A DNA stretch of 64,000 nucleotides, from the NCBI GenBank assembly GCA_040437565.1, contig JBDOQK010000017.1:310001-374000 (forward strand), read 5' to 3'. A model generated the notes under the pieces. It was not told the origin of the DNA. It saw nothing but the letters and a program-made list of their open reading frames with translations, and searched no databases. Both the position numbers and the translations under genes were made by a program. How positions within the stretch are numbered: position 1 is the first letter of the stretch; the number at the start of each line of letters is the position of its first letter. Positions 10,199 to 21,744 of this stretch are shown here, piece after piece. The DNA is from Albugo candida. Its lineage: Eukaryota > Oomycota > Peronosporomycetes > Albuginales.

Positions 10199-11949
10199 AG
10201 CTGCTATCCGGACACTCCCCTTTTGCTAACAGGACCCCCCCCCGTCTCCTCACATATGTTTTATATATTTATTAACCTCCTCTCTTATTTAAGTTAACAA
10301 AAAGAATACAATTTATTGCGCGGCACATCCTGAACGGGATACCCCTTGAACCGCCCTCTGAACCCCAATACAAAACATATGTGCTACTTGACCACGGCCT
10401 CTTCTCCACGTTAACGTCTTCCTTCTCTACTAACGAAGGCACATTAAGGCTCTCAAGCTGCCACTTTCTCGTCACGCTGTCCAACTTACTTTTGCTTATG
10501 GAAGACCCGCCCAGTGCATGCTATACTTCTTTAAAAAAGAAGAGGACGCGGTCAAAGCCTTTGCATGCAGAACGGGTTAGCCGTAAACGATGCGCGATCA
10601 AAGACAAACAAGGCAGACACGGAAATAAGGAAGGTATGGTTGAAATGTGCACATGCCCGATTACACAAAGTTGAAGGGAGCGGCCTTCGTCGGACTTCAA
10701 CAATAAAAACTAATTGTAAGTGGCAAGCTGTCATCCAGAGAACAATAAGCGCAGATGAATGCACTCATGTCTGGAATTTTGAAGTCCTGTTTATGATTCT
10801 ATCAGCTGCACACCACTCCCCAATAACTCGTTATTTGTTTGCAATACCTTAACTCCGCAAGTCGCTGAATGCATCAAGCAGACCGATGGCAGTAAACAAA
10901 TAGCTCGAATAACAACGGGCAAGTACCCATCAAGAGAAATTGCAACTGTTTTAAGGCAGGTACCGGCCGGAGCCCTCAAGTTGCGTTCATAACAGANNNN
11001 NNNNNNNNNNNNNNNNNNNNNNNNNNNNNNNNNNNNNNNNNNNNNNNNNNNNNNNNNNNNNNNNNNNNNNNNNNNNNNNNNNNNNNNNNNNNNNNNATTA
11101 CACAAAGTTGAAGGGAGCGGCCTTCGTCGGACTTCAACAATAAAAACTAATTGTAAGTGGCAAGCTGTCATCCAGAGAACAATAAGCGCAGATGAATGCA
11201 CTCATGTCTGGAATTTTGAAGTCCTGTTTATGATTCTATCAGCTGCACACCACTCCCCAATAACTCGTTATTTGTTTGCAATACCTTAACTCCGCAAGTC
11301 GCTGAATGCATCAAGCAGACCGATGGCAGTAAACAAATAGCTCGAATAACAACGGGCAAGTACCCACCAAGAGAAATTGCAACTGTTTTAAGGCAGGTAC
11401 CGGCCGGAGCCCTCAAGTTGCGTTCATAACAGAGGACATCAGCAAACAAAAGCTTCTATTCGAAAGCATCACCTTGCAGGCTGAGTATACGCAAGCTCCT
11501 ATGTCAGAGAAGCCGCCCAAGGTCGTGCTATCGAAGGAGCTTCCCCGCTTACCCAAGAACTCCGCGCGGAAATTTTGGCGCAGCTGGGAGCCATAAAATG
11601 CAAATGAGTAGATAGGTATGAGTAGGTGAGGACTAGGAGTGTACAGGCTATGAAGAATTTCATCTGTCGCTCTTTTTTCATCAAATCTTTCTCATTCATT
11701 ACACACCCTTTCAAACCAATCAGTCAATCAACGATAGATTCAGCAGTCATAGCATTTCATTAATTAAATCATCCGTCGATCGGAATTCCTGTCATCGCAC
11801 CTCTTTTTATCAAAACTGAAACGCCAAACTCAGCACATAAACAAACCAAAACATCACGAGGTATTCACTCATTTTTGATTATGGAGGGGGTGTTTCTCAA
11901 AATATATAAACATGTGTGAGGAGACGGGGAGAGTGTCCGGATAGCAGCT
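10199..11949 (+). mobile_element. MULE-type relic with inverted ends
   Basis: The left end (about 10199-10275: gagctgctatccggacac, then cgtctcctcaca) is matched in inverse by about 11885-11949; a 22-bp run is present only on the left. The plus strand between holds the N-terminal part of a FAR1/MULE protein: an L-R-R-T-S-T-I-K-T-x-C-x-W motif near 10690, then V-W-N-F-E-V-L and H-H-S-P-I-T-R near 10770-10830. No catalytic core remains. The true length is about 437 bp shorter because an overlap artefact and a gap (10997-11096) lie inside. Its terminal words resemble those of MULE-2. Confidence 0.6.
10660..11433. other. Overlap duplication across a 100-N gap
   Basis: 10660-10996 and 11097-11433 are the same 337 bases apart from one visible difference (catc versus cacc near 10930/11367), separated by exactly 100 N. 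This is what an unmerged contig overlap looks like. Confidence 0.85.
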
Positions 11950-12059
11950 CACTATATTTTTATTTTGAAGTTGTGGTATTCTTAATTCAAGTAGGCATGA
12001 TTGAAAAAATATAATTAAGAAAGATGTGGGGTGTCAAAAAAAATTGGGGGCATCGATAC

Positions 12060-14270
12060 CCAATCCAAACAACCGATTTTGAGTCATGATCGCCTTCGAT
12101 AATTTTCTTGTGTAATTCATTCTTGTTAGCTCGATCATAAACGGCTCTTCGTCCAGTTAGTGTATAATATTTATGAGCAAATGCTCCAATCAAAGTTTTC
12201 GATGGTATTGATTCCACGGAGGAGGCTTCGAAGCCTTCACTCAAACGCTTAATTGTCTCTACCCGACAGATAGGAAAGTCCTAATTGTTTTTCATGAAAG
12301 GCTCTATCAGTTTGTATGACGCGGATAAGAAAAAATCCAAGTAGAACTGAGGCTCTTTGAACCGATCACCTTTTCATATTGGGGAAAGCCTTTTCGATTT
12401 CTTCCAGTATCTGTCATATGTGCATCGTCAAAATGGTGCAAGGGTGAGATACGCGAACAACACACGACACGAGCTCTTTGTAGCCTTCAGAAATTAAACA
12501 CGCAAGACACGTCGTGTCTGCGACATAAACCATAGTGAAGAAAAGAGTAATCTACATCGGGAGAATCTCGGAATGTTTGAGGTACGTTAAGTAACTACAC
12601 ATCCTTGACGTAATGTAAGTTGGCCGTAATGTTTACTATAGGTCTTCTCTCCCTATCTCTAGAAATGGAAAAAACTTGGTGTCACAAGATACTCTAAAGT
12701 GAAGAGTAAGCATTAAGAAAGCAAATGAAGAAGTTACGCCGGTAAACTACGAGCGCATCTCTTGACGCAATCTCTTGCTGTACTGCTTATCATCCAGGGA
12801 TGTTTCTAACCGCGTCAACTAGAATACCTTATCCCCTATTGAGAAAAGCTTATCGAACAGGTTGTGAACACACTTCAACAATGTATTTTCACGAGCACTT
12901 ACGATTACCTTCACGTCACCCTGTACGATTTTGGTTGCAATCCACTGTTGTACTGTGTCAAGCTTCTCAAACTTGATCAGCTCGGCGGGTCTTTCGAACT
13001 ACCAATGAGACCAAATTAGTCTTTACGCCACTTGAGACCGAGTTCACTATGACGAAAGGGGTAAGAAGCTTGAATAAGGAATAAAAGCTTCAAGATTTGA
13101 TGAAACGATCACACAAAGGGATTATCCCTATTCCGACACACAAGAGAATCTCGCGTATTGTATTTCACTTTCTTCTGTATTGCATGCGACTGACACCACT
13201 GACGCATCATGAACAGTAAACATGTCAGTGTTGTGATTGTATCCAGTACTTCTACTGAAACGTCTCTAGTGCTTGGAGAAACTAACCAACTTACTATAAT
13301 GAGGGTCTGCTGTAGTCTCGTGATACACCACACAACCAGCAGCGTGATTCGTATGATCCGCTTCGCTGCGAAATGACGTCCAAGATACAAACAAAGTTTG
13401 GATATGCACCATGTTTAAGACAGCTTGCGACGAGCATGATGCGCATCTGAAGCCTTCACTTGAGATGAAGGTACAAGCTTAATCTGTATGCACAGCTGAC
13501 ATAATCTAAAATGGGCATTGGACCTCTTTATCCAGAAACGATAGAGATGCTTATACTTTAGAGACGCTGGCTAATCTGCTCGTACGAGTAAGAACGACGA
13601 CCCTGTTATATGAATGCGTTGCTTGGTATACCTTCACAAAGCCTGCATGAAATGATGCCTAAGCAGTGTATTTCTAATCCTATCGACGTATGAATGTAAC
13701 TGTGCCTCGACATTCGCAGCGGTTCAATCATATTCAATTATCAATGCAATCGGCAAACGACAATAACACGACTAAACGAATGCGTCAGATTTGCCAGCGC
13801 TCACGTTCTCCTTCTACGCTATCGAATTTATTGTGTTACAAAGAGAACTACACCCTCAGGCTACATAAATTCTCCACAAACAGCTGTTTGGCGCTTCTAC
13901 CGTGTTTCGAATTCCAAACAACTGCAAGTGAATGATATCCTTATCGTGAGTCCAAATACGACAAGTGGCTGCCCGTCATCAAGCTTATGTCGAATGAAAG
14001 CCCCGCAGTACAAAGTATGTGTAACATCAAGCCAGTCATATTTTTCAGGAATTTTAATAAAGAGACAATTCGGTTGTGGATCTTGTTGATGCATTATATA
14101 TTCGTGTGACAAAAAGTTAAGATTAGGAGCGTATTCATTCGGGTCGTAGACAGCGGGAGCTTCGTGCCTTATACAGACACGCAATATCTAAAGTAAACGA
14201 TGCATGAGGTAACAAAGATGACATAGAGGTTCATGATTGCATATCTTGACGAAGGGTACGCTACACCTCT
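12060..14270. repeat. Diverged segmental repeat, family B, copy 2
   Basis: Blocks at 12060-12640 and 13960-14270 match 930-1540 and 2400-2700 in order. Minus-strand frames at 11987-12244 (85 codons) and 13897-14184 (95 codons) look like pieces of one decayed protein. The second contains the peptide D-W-L-D-V-T-H-T-L that is partly kept in copy 1. No domain is recognised. Between the blocks I see no supported gene. Confidence 0.5.
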
Positions 14271-14493
14271 AGAAATTTCTGACGTCCTTACATTAATTAT
14301 CAAGCATTCTCCTCATCTTAAAGCAGAAATTCTGTCATTTGCTTCATTCATCGGAGTCTCCGGCAGTGCGCAACTAGAAGCGCAATGATGCGAAGAACTC
14401 CCATGTTGTGCCGATTACAACAATGCTTATTAGGGGATCATAGTAAGGTCGTACTCGTGCGAGACCTTTTTAATTTTCTGTTGGTACGTTGTG

Positions 14494-15213
14494 CCACTTT
14501 TCGTTGGATTCTACACCGATAAGATGAGATCTTGATGACTGACTCATGTATATTGATCAAGGAAGCCTTCATCGCCTTCTTGAAGCACCGTGTCGTACAT
14601 TATAGGAATAACTCTCACGCGAGAAAATACGATAATGCGATGCGCTGCTTAACAGTTTCTCACGCTGACACATTTTCGAAATCTTCTCGTACGAGGCTAC
14701 CAACCCGACTTGAAGTCGACGATAAATAAGCACAAGGATACGATAATCCGCATCCATGATGAGAGTGTTTAGATAGAATGGGATCGTTGTTGTGGGTTGT
14801 ATANNNNNNNNNNNNNNNNNNNNNNNNNNNNNNNNNNNNNNNNNNNNNNNNNNNNNNNNNNNNNNNNNNNNNNNNNNNNNNNNNNNNNNNNNNNNNNNNN
14901 NNNCCACTTTTCGTTGGATTCTACACCGATAAGATGAGATCTTGATGACTGACTCATGTATATTGATCAAGGAAGCCTTCATCGCCTTCTTGAAGCACCG
15001 TGTCGTACATTATAGGAATAACTCTCACGCGAGAAAATACGATAATGCGATGCGCTGCTTAACAGTTTCTCACGCTGACACATTTTCGAAATCTTCTCGT
15101 ACGAGGCTACCAACCCGACTTGAAGTCGACGATAAATAAGCACAAGGATACGATAATCCGCATCCATGATGAGAGTGTTTAGATAGAATGGGATCGTTGT
15201 TGTGGGTTGTATA
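14494..15213. other. Overlap duplication across a 100-N gap
   Basis: 14494-14803 and 14904-15213 are the same 310 bases on either side of a 100-N gap. The 65-codon plus-strand frame seen twice here (14532 and 14942) is therefore probably one frame. Confidence 0.85.
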
Positions 15214-15698
15214 CGTACCGACAATGTCAGAAGATGCTTTTATACACACAATCGCAATCTGGTTTGCGTGAATGTGATAAATCATCTCATAATCGATTTC
15301 CGTTGAGCTCGCAGTTTCTCTTCGCCTGCAGGAACAATTGTCAGCCGAATACACCCTTCTTGAAACTCCATGACGTGAGATATAAAAATTGACGTTCAAT
15401 ACAATCACATTTCTGTATCTGTCATTAGCTACAAGTTTTACGGCCGTAAACGCTATGCTCATTTCATTTACTCTTACTCCAAGACATCAAATTCACGTAC
15501 GCTGTTCGACTACCAATCTGTTTGCAGTCACTAGAGACCGCATCTGTAGTACCTATTCAACAATCCCTCTCACCTTTGGAGTCGTTTATCATTTTCGAAA
15601 AAGAACGTTTATACAATGGAAAGAATTCTACAGTACGACTTATTCGAATTCGAATGTCTCCATTTTCAACAATCAACAGCCAATCAATCTTTCTCGCA

Positions 15699-16991
15699 AT
15701 GGTTCGCATCGCAATTGTCGGTTGTGCGCACGGAAAACTCGATGAAATCTACGACACAGTCACATTTATGAATGAGAGAGATCCTGTGCATCCGATACGC
15801 CTCTTACTCTGCTGTGGTGACTTTCAGAGTATGCGTAATAACTCTGATTTAGAGACAATGGCTTGTCCGCCGAAATATCGAGCTTTAAACTCTTTTCACG
15901 AATATTACGCTGGGAAGAAAATTGCGCCCGTACTGACTGTTTTTATCGGAGGAAATCATGAAGCATCCAATTACCTGATGGATCTGCGCTACGGAGGATG
16001 GGTAGCTCCTCGAATTTTCTTTCTCGGTTTCGCAGGCGTTATCCGAGTTGGTCGTGTTCGTATTGCTGGGATTTCAGGAATTTTCAAGCCTCATGCATAT
16101 CATTCGGGACATTATGAGACAATGCCTTTGAATCAAAGTACGATGAGAAGTGTGTATCACATTCGTCAGCTGGAAATCTATCGACTGTCTCTTCTCCAAC
16201 ATTTTCAAAGTGAAAAAATTGATATTTTCTTATCGCACGATTGGCCGCGTGGAATCGAGCAATACGGCGATACTGCAAAATTAATATCTAAGAAACCATT
16301 TTTCCGTAAGGAAATTCAGGCAAATACGTTGGGAAATCCAGCAACCGAATATTTACTGCACGAGCTTAAGCCGCTATATTGGTTTGCAGCTCATCTGCAC
16401 GTGAAATTTGCGGCTATTGTGCCTCAAGAGCCGGGCAATATAGAGCTGAATTCCGAGTCTAAAGAATCTGATAAACCGACTCAAAATGAAGTGAATCGAA
16501 TTCTGCCGGGGACGAAATTCCTCGCTTTAGACAAATGTCTCCCTGGACGCGATTTTCTTCAAGTTTTGGAATTCCCGGACGCTTTGAAAGAAGCTCCAGG
16601 GAATGAAGAAGACCTTATTATTGAATATGACGCAGAATGGCTTGCGATATTAAAAGCGACGTATCGCTTTGAAACTCTTTCGCAGAAAGAAATCCCTCTC
16701 CCAAATGAGAAAATATGTGTAAAGAGTGAAGATATCAATTACATTCATTCTCGAATGAAAATGTTTGTGAGTAAAAGTCCGAAGAGAGCGAATGAATGGA
16801 TTACGGATTTTGTGCAAACTGTGCCAACATACGAAGAAGAGCCGGATGTTATGAATGTACGCCAAGGAAATCCGCAGACAGATACATTATTGGCGGTTCT
16901 TGAGCTGCCTCATGTGATCACACGTCCGTTTGACAGCAATGAACCAATAAGTGACCCAAATGCCATCGCATTGGACGATGAAGAGATCTAA
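15699..16991 (+). CDS. DBR1: Lariat debranching enzyme (Dbr1)
   Basis: This nuclear metallophosphoesterase cleaves the 2'-5' branch of excised intron lariats. The 430-residue product is unspliced. Motifs appear in order: G-C-A-H-G-K-L-D (residues about 7-14), C-C-G-D-F-Q (about 39-44), G-G-N-H-E (about 87-91), S-H-D-W-P (about 180) and A-H-L-H-V-K-F-A-A (about 230), all the metal-binding and catalytic signatures of the family. A Dbr1 C-terminal domain with T-K-F-L-A-L-D-K-C-L-P follows. I chose the ATG before V-R-I-A-I-V-G because homologues begin there; the frame is open upstream to 15522, with an alternative ATG at 15654. Presence fits a genome with many small introns. Confidence 0.95.
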   Translation: MVRIAIVGCAHGKLDEIYDTVTFMNERDPVHPIRLLLCCGDFQSMRNNSDLETMACPPKYRALNSFHEYYAGKKIAPVLTVFIGGNHEASNYLMDLRYGGWVAPRIFFLGFAGVIRVGRVRIAGISGIFKPHAYHSGHYETMPLNQSTMRSVYHIRQLEIYRLSLLQHFQSEKIDIFLSHDWPRGIEQYGDTAKLISKKPFFRKEIQANTLGNPATEYLLHELKPLYWFAAHLHVKFAAIVPQEPGNIELNSESKESDKPTQNEVNRILPGTKFLALDKCLPGRDFLQVLEFPDALKEAPGNEEDLIIEYDAEWLAILKATYRFETLSQKEIPLPNEKICVKSEDINYIHSRMKMFVSKSPKRANEWITDFVQTVPTYEEEPDVMNVRQGNPQTDTLLAVLELPHVITRPFDSNEPISDPNAIALDDEEI

Positions 16992-17098
16992 TTACAATAA
17001 GGTAATCGGATTGGGTAATAATACGAGTTGTTAGTATTATATATTAGAGGGTATCACTTAAAGTGCACTTACCGCTACTATAAATAGAAACAGGACAT

Positions 17099-18009
17099 AT
17101 GTTGATGAGGGGTTTTGAACGCAGCGTTTCAACCAATCAGATTCTTGCCGGAAATATGAGCGTCGTGCTGCACCGAAAGCACTTTCTCGTCGATAAAAAG
17201 CCATTTTTCCAGCATTTCTATCCAAAGGATCTCGCCATAACCGCCGCACGAAGTGTAGTTATTCAAGGACTCAATGTTGTAAACGAATATATCTCAACAA
17301 TGGACCTTTCCGACCACGAAAACTCTGATGATTCAGACAAAGACGATGTGGATGAACGAACGATATTTGAGCTTCCAGCAGCCCGTGATTTCTACGTTTC
17401 CTGTACAAAACTATTTGTGAAATCGCTCAGTATCTCGACATGTTTACGCTGCGCGGAAGTCACTTGTATTCGTATCTTTTCGGTTCCAACTGTAAGCAAA
17501 TTGATCAAAGGTATTGTGCATTAGTTATGAGAGGCTGCATCTATTCGGTATCAAGTGGTTTATTAGATGTTGGACGCTCTGCGGTACGAAAATACAGTCG
17601 AACCGGAAGTCGAAGTAGTACCGCGATCTTGATGGTAAAAACCGGTATATGGGCCTCGGTATTAAGTCATATCGCTATTTTCATTGTCGAAGAGGTACTT
17701 TGTGCATTTTATCTTTTCATTTTCAGGCGTTAAATGATGTGAAATTGCACATAGGTGACACAGATTGCACAGATTCTCTATCGTCGGTATCGATTGCGAG
17801 TATTGGACTCATCTACGTCGTATTCGCCTTTGTACAAAAATCGCAATGAAATGGATTTTTTTCTTCGAATCACGTACAAAAATGCAACACGCTGTGCTCT
17901 GTCTATCGTCACAAGTGGAACTGCTGCCGCAATCGGCTCCTACCTTCGTCCCGGGAAGGGTACAGTTATAGGCGCCACCATCGGCGATTCCATCGCTTAC
18001 GCACTCTAG
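17099..18009 (+). CDS. Predicted multi-pass membrane protein, spliced
   Basis: Coding-like segments in changing frames cover this span, so several introns are expected. The N-terminal part (start at 17099 or the ATG at 17156) has a basic segment followed by an acidic Ser/Asp run (S-D-H-E-N-S-D-D-S-D-K-D-D). A hydrophobic stretch W-A-S-V-L-S-H-I-A-I-F-I-V-E-E lies near 17650-17695, and a clear intron (17696-17732, ending tttcattttcag) follows. The end has a Gly-zipper-like segment (G-T-A-A-A-I-G ... G-T-V-I-G-A-T-I-G-D) before the stop at 18009. I recognise the type, a small organelle- or plasma-membrane protein, but not the family. The junctions near 17400-17440 and 17790-17860 are unresolved. 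Confidence 0.6.
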
Positions 18010-18217
18010 CATCGGATATACCTTTTGTTCATAATATGACCTTGACAATACAATCCCTCCCACCTTCTATCCAATTAGTAATGCGACATGTAACTCCATA
18101 ATCATATATTTCTGGTTCACGCACCATTACTGGGTTCATTTACAAATATAACACCGTTTTCTCCAAATTTGAAACGTTCGACTTAATTCGTAAAAACGCG
18201 CTTTCTTTGCGTCACGC

Positions 18218-19330
18218 TTGCTCCCAAATATCACAGAACCTATTCCATTCATGGCTTCTGCCGATAGCGCTCTTCTGGAGACAATTTTACTCGATGAGGC
18301 CACACCTTCTGTTCCACAATCCGAGTCCAAAGAATTGAAACATTCCGACAACATTCAACCCCAAAACAATCACTCTTCTTCATTTTCGGCGGTATTACCG
18401 CCTCTACTCGTTCCATCAAACAACACAAAACCTACGCGTGACATCGCAAATGCGCAACCACAACATATCTATACCGGGCTATTTTCACCGGAGGCCTCGC
18501 GTCACTCTTTTGAAGTAGCACATCGTCGCGCAAAAACATTGGAATCCGAAGTGCTGGAATTACTTTCCGACAAGAGTGATACATCGTCGCGTTTACATAA
18601 AACGCAAGGCAACGGGTATCGAAGTAGTGGCCATCCGGAAAAAAAACGACATACACTCTCCAATGGAAAAACCGGTAATGTGGTGAGTGATACGTTATGG
18701 ACGATTCTGTCGCGGATGAGAAGCGGCTTACAGAAGCGGGAGATTGAGTACGATTTACTGTCTGGATCATCGCCATTGTCAAGAACCGAAGACTCTGAGA
18801 CCGATGGTGACGGCTTACAATTGAGTCCTCAGCAATTCTCACAAGAAAATCGATCTTTACGATTGGAATCTGTCCGGAAACCCCGTTCAGCGCTAAAACG
18901 AGTGTCCAAGTACTCTAATAGACCGGTACCCGATGATAGTTCGCAGAAAAAAATGATCATTTCACCTGAAAGACGGATTCGATGGGATGAGACGATAGTA
19001 AAGATAGACGATGAGCAATTGGAAGTAGCGGAATCCATTCAGGCGTCGGAACAAGCGGGTAAAGAACCGTCAGACGCTTCGTTGAAGAAAACGAGAAGTG
19101 TTGCATTGGCAAAGAAACATGGGGTTATGCGTCGATTAACTCCGAGTGAAAAAGAAGAGTTGTACAAAGTCCGACCCGATTTGATGATCATTCCGAATTG
19201 GGCTCAAAAGTACAGAGAAGAAATGATGGAAACATCAACGGGAACTTGGAGTATTTGGCTCGTTTGGGCTTTGGCTCTCTTACTGGTGACCTTGATCATT
19301 CTTGTAATTTCAGTGGTACAAGAGCATTGA
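18218..19330 (+). CDS. Tail-anchored membrane protein, hypothetical
   Basis: An unspliced 370-residue frame. The first 330 residues are hydrophilic, Ser- and Arg-rich and probably disordered. Near residue 300 begins a conserved-looking patch (R-R-L-T-P-S-E-K-E-E-L-Y). One strong transmembrane helix (W-L-V-W-A-L-A-L-L-L-V-T-L-I-I-L-V-I) sits at about residues 346-366, followed by only a few residues, so the protein should be anchored by its tail with the bulk in the cytosol. A second ATG at 18251 (M-A-S-A-D-S) is an equally good start. No SNARE heptad or known domain is seen. Confidence 0.65.
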   Translation: MLPNITEPIPFMASADSALLETILLDEATPSVPQSESKELKHSDNIQPQNNHSSSFSAVLPPLLVPSNNTKPTRDIANAQPQHIYTGLFSPEASRHSFEVAHRRAKTLESEVLELLSDKSDTSSRLHKTQGNGYRSSGHPEKKRHTLSNGKTGNVVSDTLWTILSRMRSGLQKREIEYDLLSGSSPLSRTEDSETDGDGLQLSPQQFSQENRSLRLESVRKPRSALKRVSKYSNRPVPDDSSQKKMIISPERRIRWDETIVKIDDEQLEVAESIQASEQAGKEPSDASLKKTRSVALAKKHGVMRRLTPSEKEELYKVRPDLMIIPNWAQKYREEMMETSTGTWSIWLVWALALLLVTLIILVISVVQEH

Positions 19331-19832
19331 TATGCAAAATGTGCAAAATGGTGCAAACAAAGCTGTTTGGAATCTGCGTTGTATACTGACATTATCTCTG
19401 GTTTCGGTACCTATGCCTGGATCACTCTCAGTCTGTAAACTCATAGAAGCCTCATTTCTCGGCAATGTTGTGTGTTGCGTTCCAATATTTACTTGCGTGC
19501 TTTTGTTCATCTATAATATAAATGTGTAAAGGATATAAAATAATCGCGAGTATACAATAGGAAGAAAAGCAAGGTACCAGTCGCGCCCCAAGTCGGAAGG
19601 AATCCACAAATTACAAATGTGATCCTACCGTATGATAAAAACCACAAGAATACGCACATGCTCAATCTCGATAATGAACAGCATGAAACAAATACAAGTC
19701 TCCATACCCGGCTCCATATAAGAAGGGACGAAACATTGGTCGACTGATTTCATATTTGAGAAACTCTGTAAATGGTAAACGATGCCATTTGACTGCTTTT
19801 TTCCCTTGGCTTCCTTCCATTATTTCGTAACA
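19331..19832. other. Gene-free stretch
   Basis: Only short frames without family features. It probably holds the 3' end of the tail-anchored protein gene and the promoter of the R3H gene. Confidence 0.5.
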
Positions 19833-19996
19833 ATGACACAAAATACCGCTAATACCGGTATTATCCACCACTACACTTACCGTAAANNNNNNNNNNNNNN
19901 NNNNNNNNNNNNNNNNNNNNNNNNNNNNNNNNNNNNNNNNNNNNNNNNNNNNNNNNNNNNNNNNNNNNNNNNNNNNNNNNNNNNNNCGAGTCGGAA

Positions 19997-20350
19997 ATGG
20001 AAACAGCGCCCGTCAAAGTGAAAGAGGTGAAAAAGGTGAAAAAGGTGAAAAAGGTGAAAAAGGTGAAAAAGAGCGATACAATGGACGAAACAATCGCATC
20101 AAAAAAAAGAAAAATCGATACAAAGTCGCATTCGAGTCGAAATTCCGCGACGATCTCTGAAGGCAGTACACATTCGCTGGTGAAGCGTATTGAAGCGTAT
20201 CGAGTGAGCATCGACTCAACACCGATGCATCTGAGTACCTCACTCAATAGTTTCGAACGACTTTTAGCGCACGATTGCGCGGAACGACTTGGATTGCAGC
20301 ATCAAAGCATCGGAGAAGGTTTGGATCGTCATATAATCATCTCGAAATAG
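19997..20350 (+). CDS. R3H-domain protein, 5' part lost in a gap
   Basis: The 117 visible codons start with a Lys/Val tract (K-V-K repeated five times) encoded by a (gtgaaaaag)n microsatellite at about 20025-20068. They end in an R3H single-strand nucleic-acid-binding domain: F-E-R-L-L-A-H-D-C-A-E-R-L-G-L-Q-H-Q-S then G-E-G-L-D-R-H-I-I-I-S-K. The key Arg and His are spaced R-x3-H, as in the family. A gap (19887-19986) lies just upstream and the frame is open into it, so the true start is probably in or before the gap; the piece M-T-Q-N-T near 19833 may be the first exon. The stop lies 28 bp from the end of the convergent eIF2 beta gene. Confidence 0.75.
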   Translation: METAPVKVKEVKKVKKVKKVKKVKKSDTMDETIASKKRKIDTKSHSSRNSATISEGSTHSLVKRIEAYRVSIDSTPMHLSTSLNSFERLLAHDCAERLGLQHQSIGEGLDRHIIISK

Positions 20351-20378
20351 CGTTCTGCCATCGTATTTATCATTATCG

Positions 20379-21169
20379 CTACTTTCGTGCAGCTCTTCGA
20401 TCGGCTCGGGTAGCCGCATGGAACCCGGATCGGATCGCTGACACGGAACGGCTACTTCCACATTCCTGACAATGGACGAAATACAGACGACTTACACTAT
20501 CTCTGGTGAGTGTTGTGTTTGGTGATCGACACATTTGGCACGTGACGTATTCGGTGATATATTTTCGGAGGACGCTCTCAATGTACTTTGGGACATACCG
20601 ACCGCGAATCACAAGTCTTTGATTCCCATCGATGGAACCTTCGGTCCCCAGTTCTGTGAGCGTAAACTGAAGCACATGATCTGGATTCCGATGCATCATC
20701 TGGCAAATCTCTTGGAAATTGACCCAAAGCGTTTTTTTCGTACCGACTGCATAAAGAGTGAGGGAAATGGAAATGGAGGGAACATAATGAGGGAGAACGG
20801 ACCGCGCATTAATTGGGGTGGTTTCATAGTATGTCGTTTACGGTCGCTGAGCTCTGGGTTGTTTTCGTGTAATTTGGTCATAATTCGAGCTAAAAGTTCT
20901 TTCTCGTAAGAGTACATTGCAGGATCTTGCATCATTCCAATGCCGTCATTTGTTGGTGAGATCGTTTCGCTTGAAATCGGTTCTATGACCTAAAGAAAGC
21001 GGTGAGGTTGAATTACAATGGGAAATGTATTGACCTCTTTCTTCTTCTTTTTCTTCTTTTTCTTCGTCAAATCGAACATGGAAGCAACGTCCGTGGAAGA
21101 TGAGGGTACTGGTGGAGGGATAGACTCGTTAGTTGCGTCCATTGTGACGGAAGGAATGGGCGAGGTCAT
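20379..21169 (-). CDS. Translation initiation factor eIF2 subunit beta
   Basis: This subunit of the eIF2 GTPase complex helps deliver initiator tRNA to the 40S ribosome. Three exons: 21169-21035, 20989-20803 and 20746-20379, with introns of 45 and 56 bp. They join in phase to give about 229 residues. Exon 1 carries a single block of nine lysines; animal and yeast proteins have three such blocks and are longer. Exon 2 has [11 protein letters not shown] and K-P-P-Q-L-M-R. Exon 3 continues V-G-T-K-K-T and then [10 protein letters not shown], and ends in the C2-C2 zinc ribbon (C-Q-M-C ... C-Q-E-C) that contacts tRNA and eIF2 gamma. The short N-terminus with one Lys block implies reduced docking capacity for eIF5/eIF2B epsilon. 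Confidence 0.95.
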
Positions 21170-21241
21170 GATGGATAATGAGGCGTTTTGGACCAAGTAG
21201 AATGAGCGCGATTGTGATTGGATGAAATGGAGTGTGATTAT

Positions 21242-21395
21242 AGCCAATAGGCGTTAATGATGCAGTAGNNNNNNNNNNNNNNNNNNNNNNNNNNNNNNNN
21301 NNNNNNNNNNNNNNNNNNNNNNNNNNNNNNNNNNNNNNNNNNNNNNNNNNNNNNNNNNNNNNNNNNNNAGCCAATAGGCGTTAATGATGCAGTAG
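21242..21395. other. Overlap duplication across a 100-N gap
   Basis: The 27 bases 21242-21268 are repeated exactly at 21369-21395, on either side of a 100-N gap. A short contig overlap is the likely cause. Confidence 0.75.
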
Positions 21396-21744
21396 TAGGA
21401 GAATTGTGTCGTTAAAATGCTGTTTTACGGTAATGTGAGAGAATGCTGAGAAATTGGAAACAAACGAATAGGATTTGGTAGTGAAAGGAAGAAGTGAGAG
21501 TCTGAGCTATGAGATTCGATGGTCGGAAAGTGAAAAAAGCTGCTTCCACGTGGGAATGTTTGTAGTGAAAAGTGGCGATCTGTGAGTAGGATATATGTGG
21601 CATGCAGTTAGCACAAGTGCATGGATTGAATTCGCAGAGTGAGATCTGCGTCAAGTAGAGCAAAATGTAGCAGTTTCTATGAACGAACATTTATTGAGCA
21701 TCATATAATGCTTAAGGGCAAAACAACCACGCATCTTATTCCCT

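Noticed and set aside
14532-15139. Two tandem copies of a 65-codon gene
   Set aside because: The copies are the two sides of an overlap artefact around a 100-N gap.
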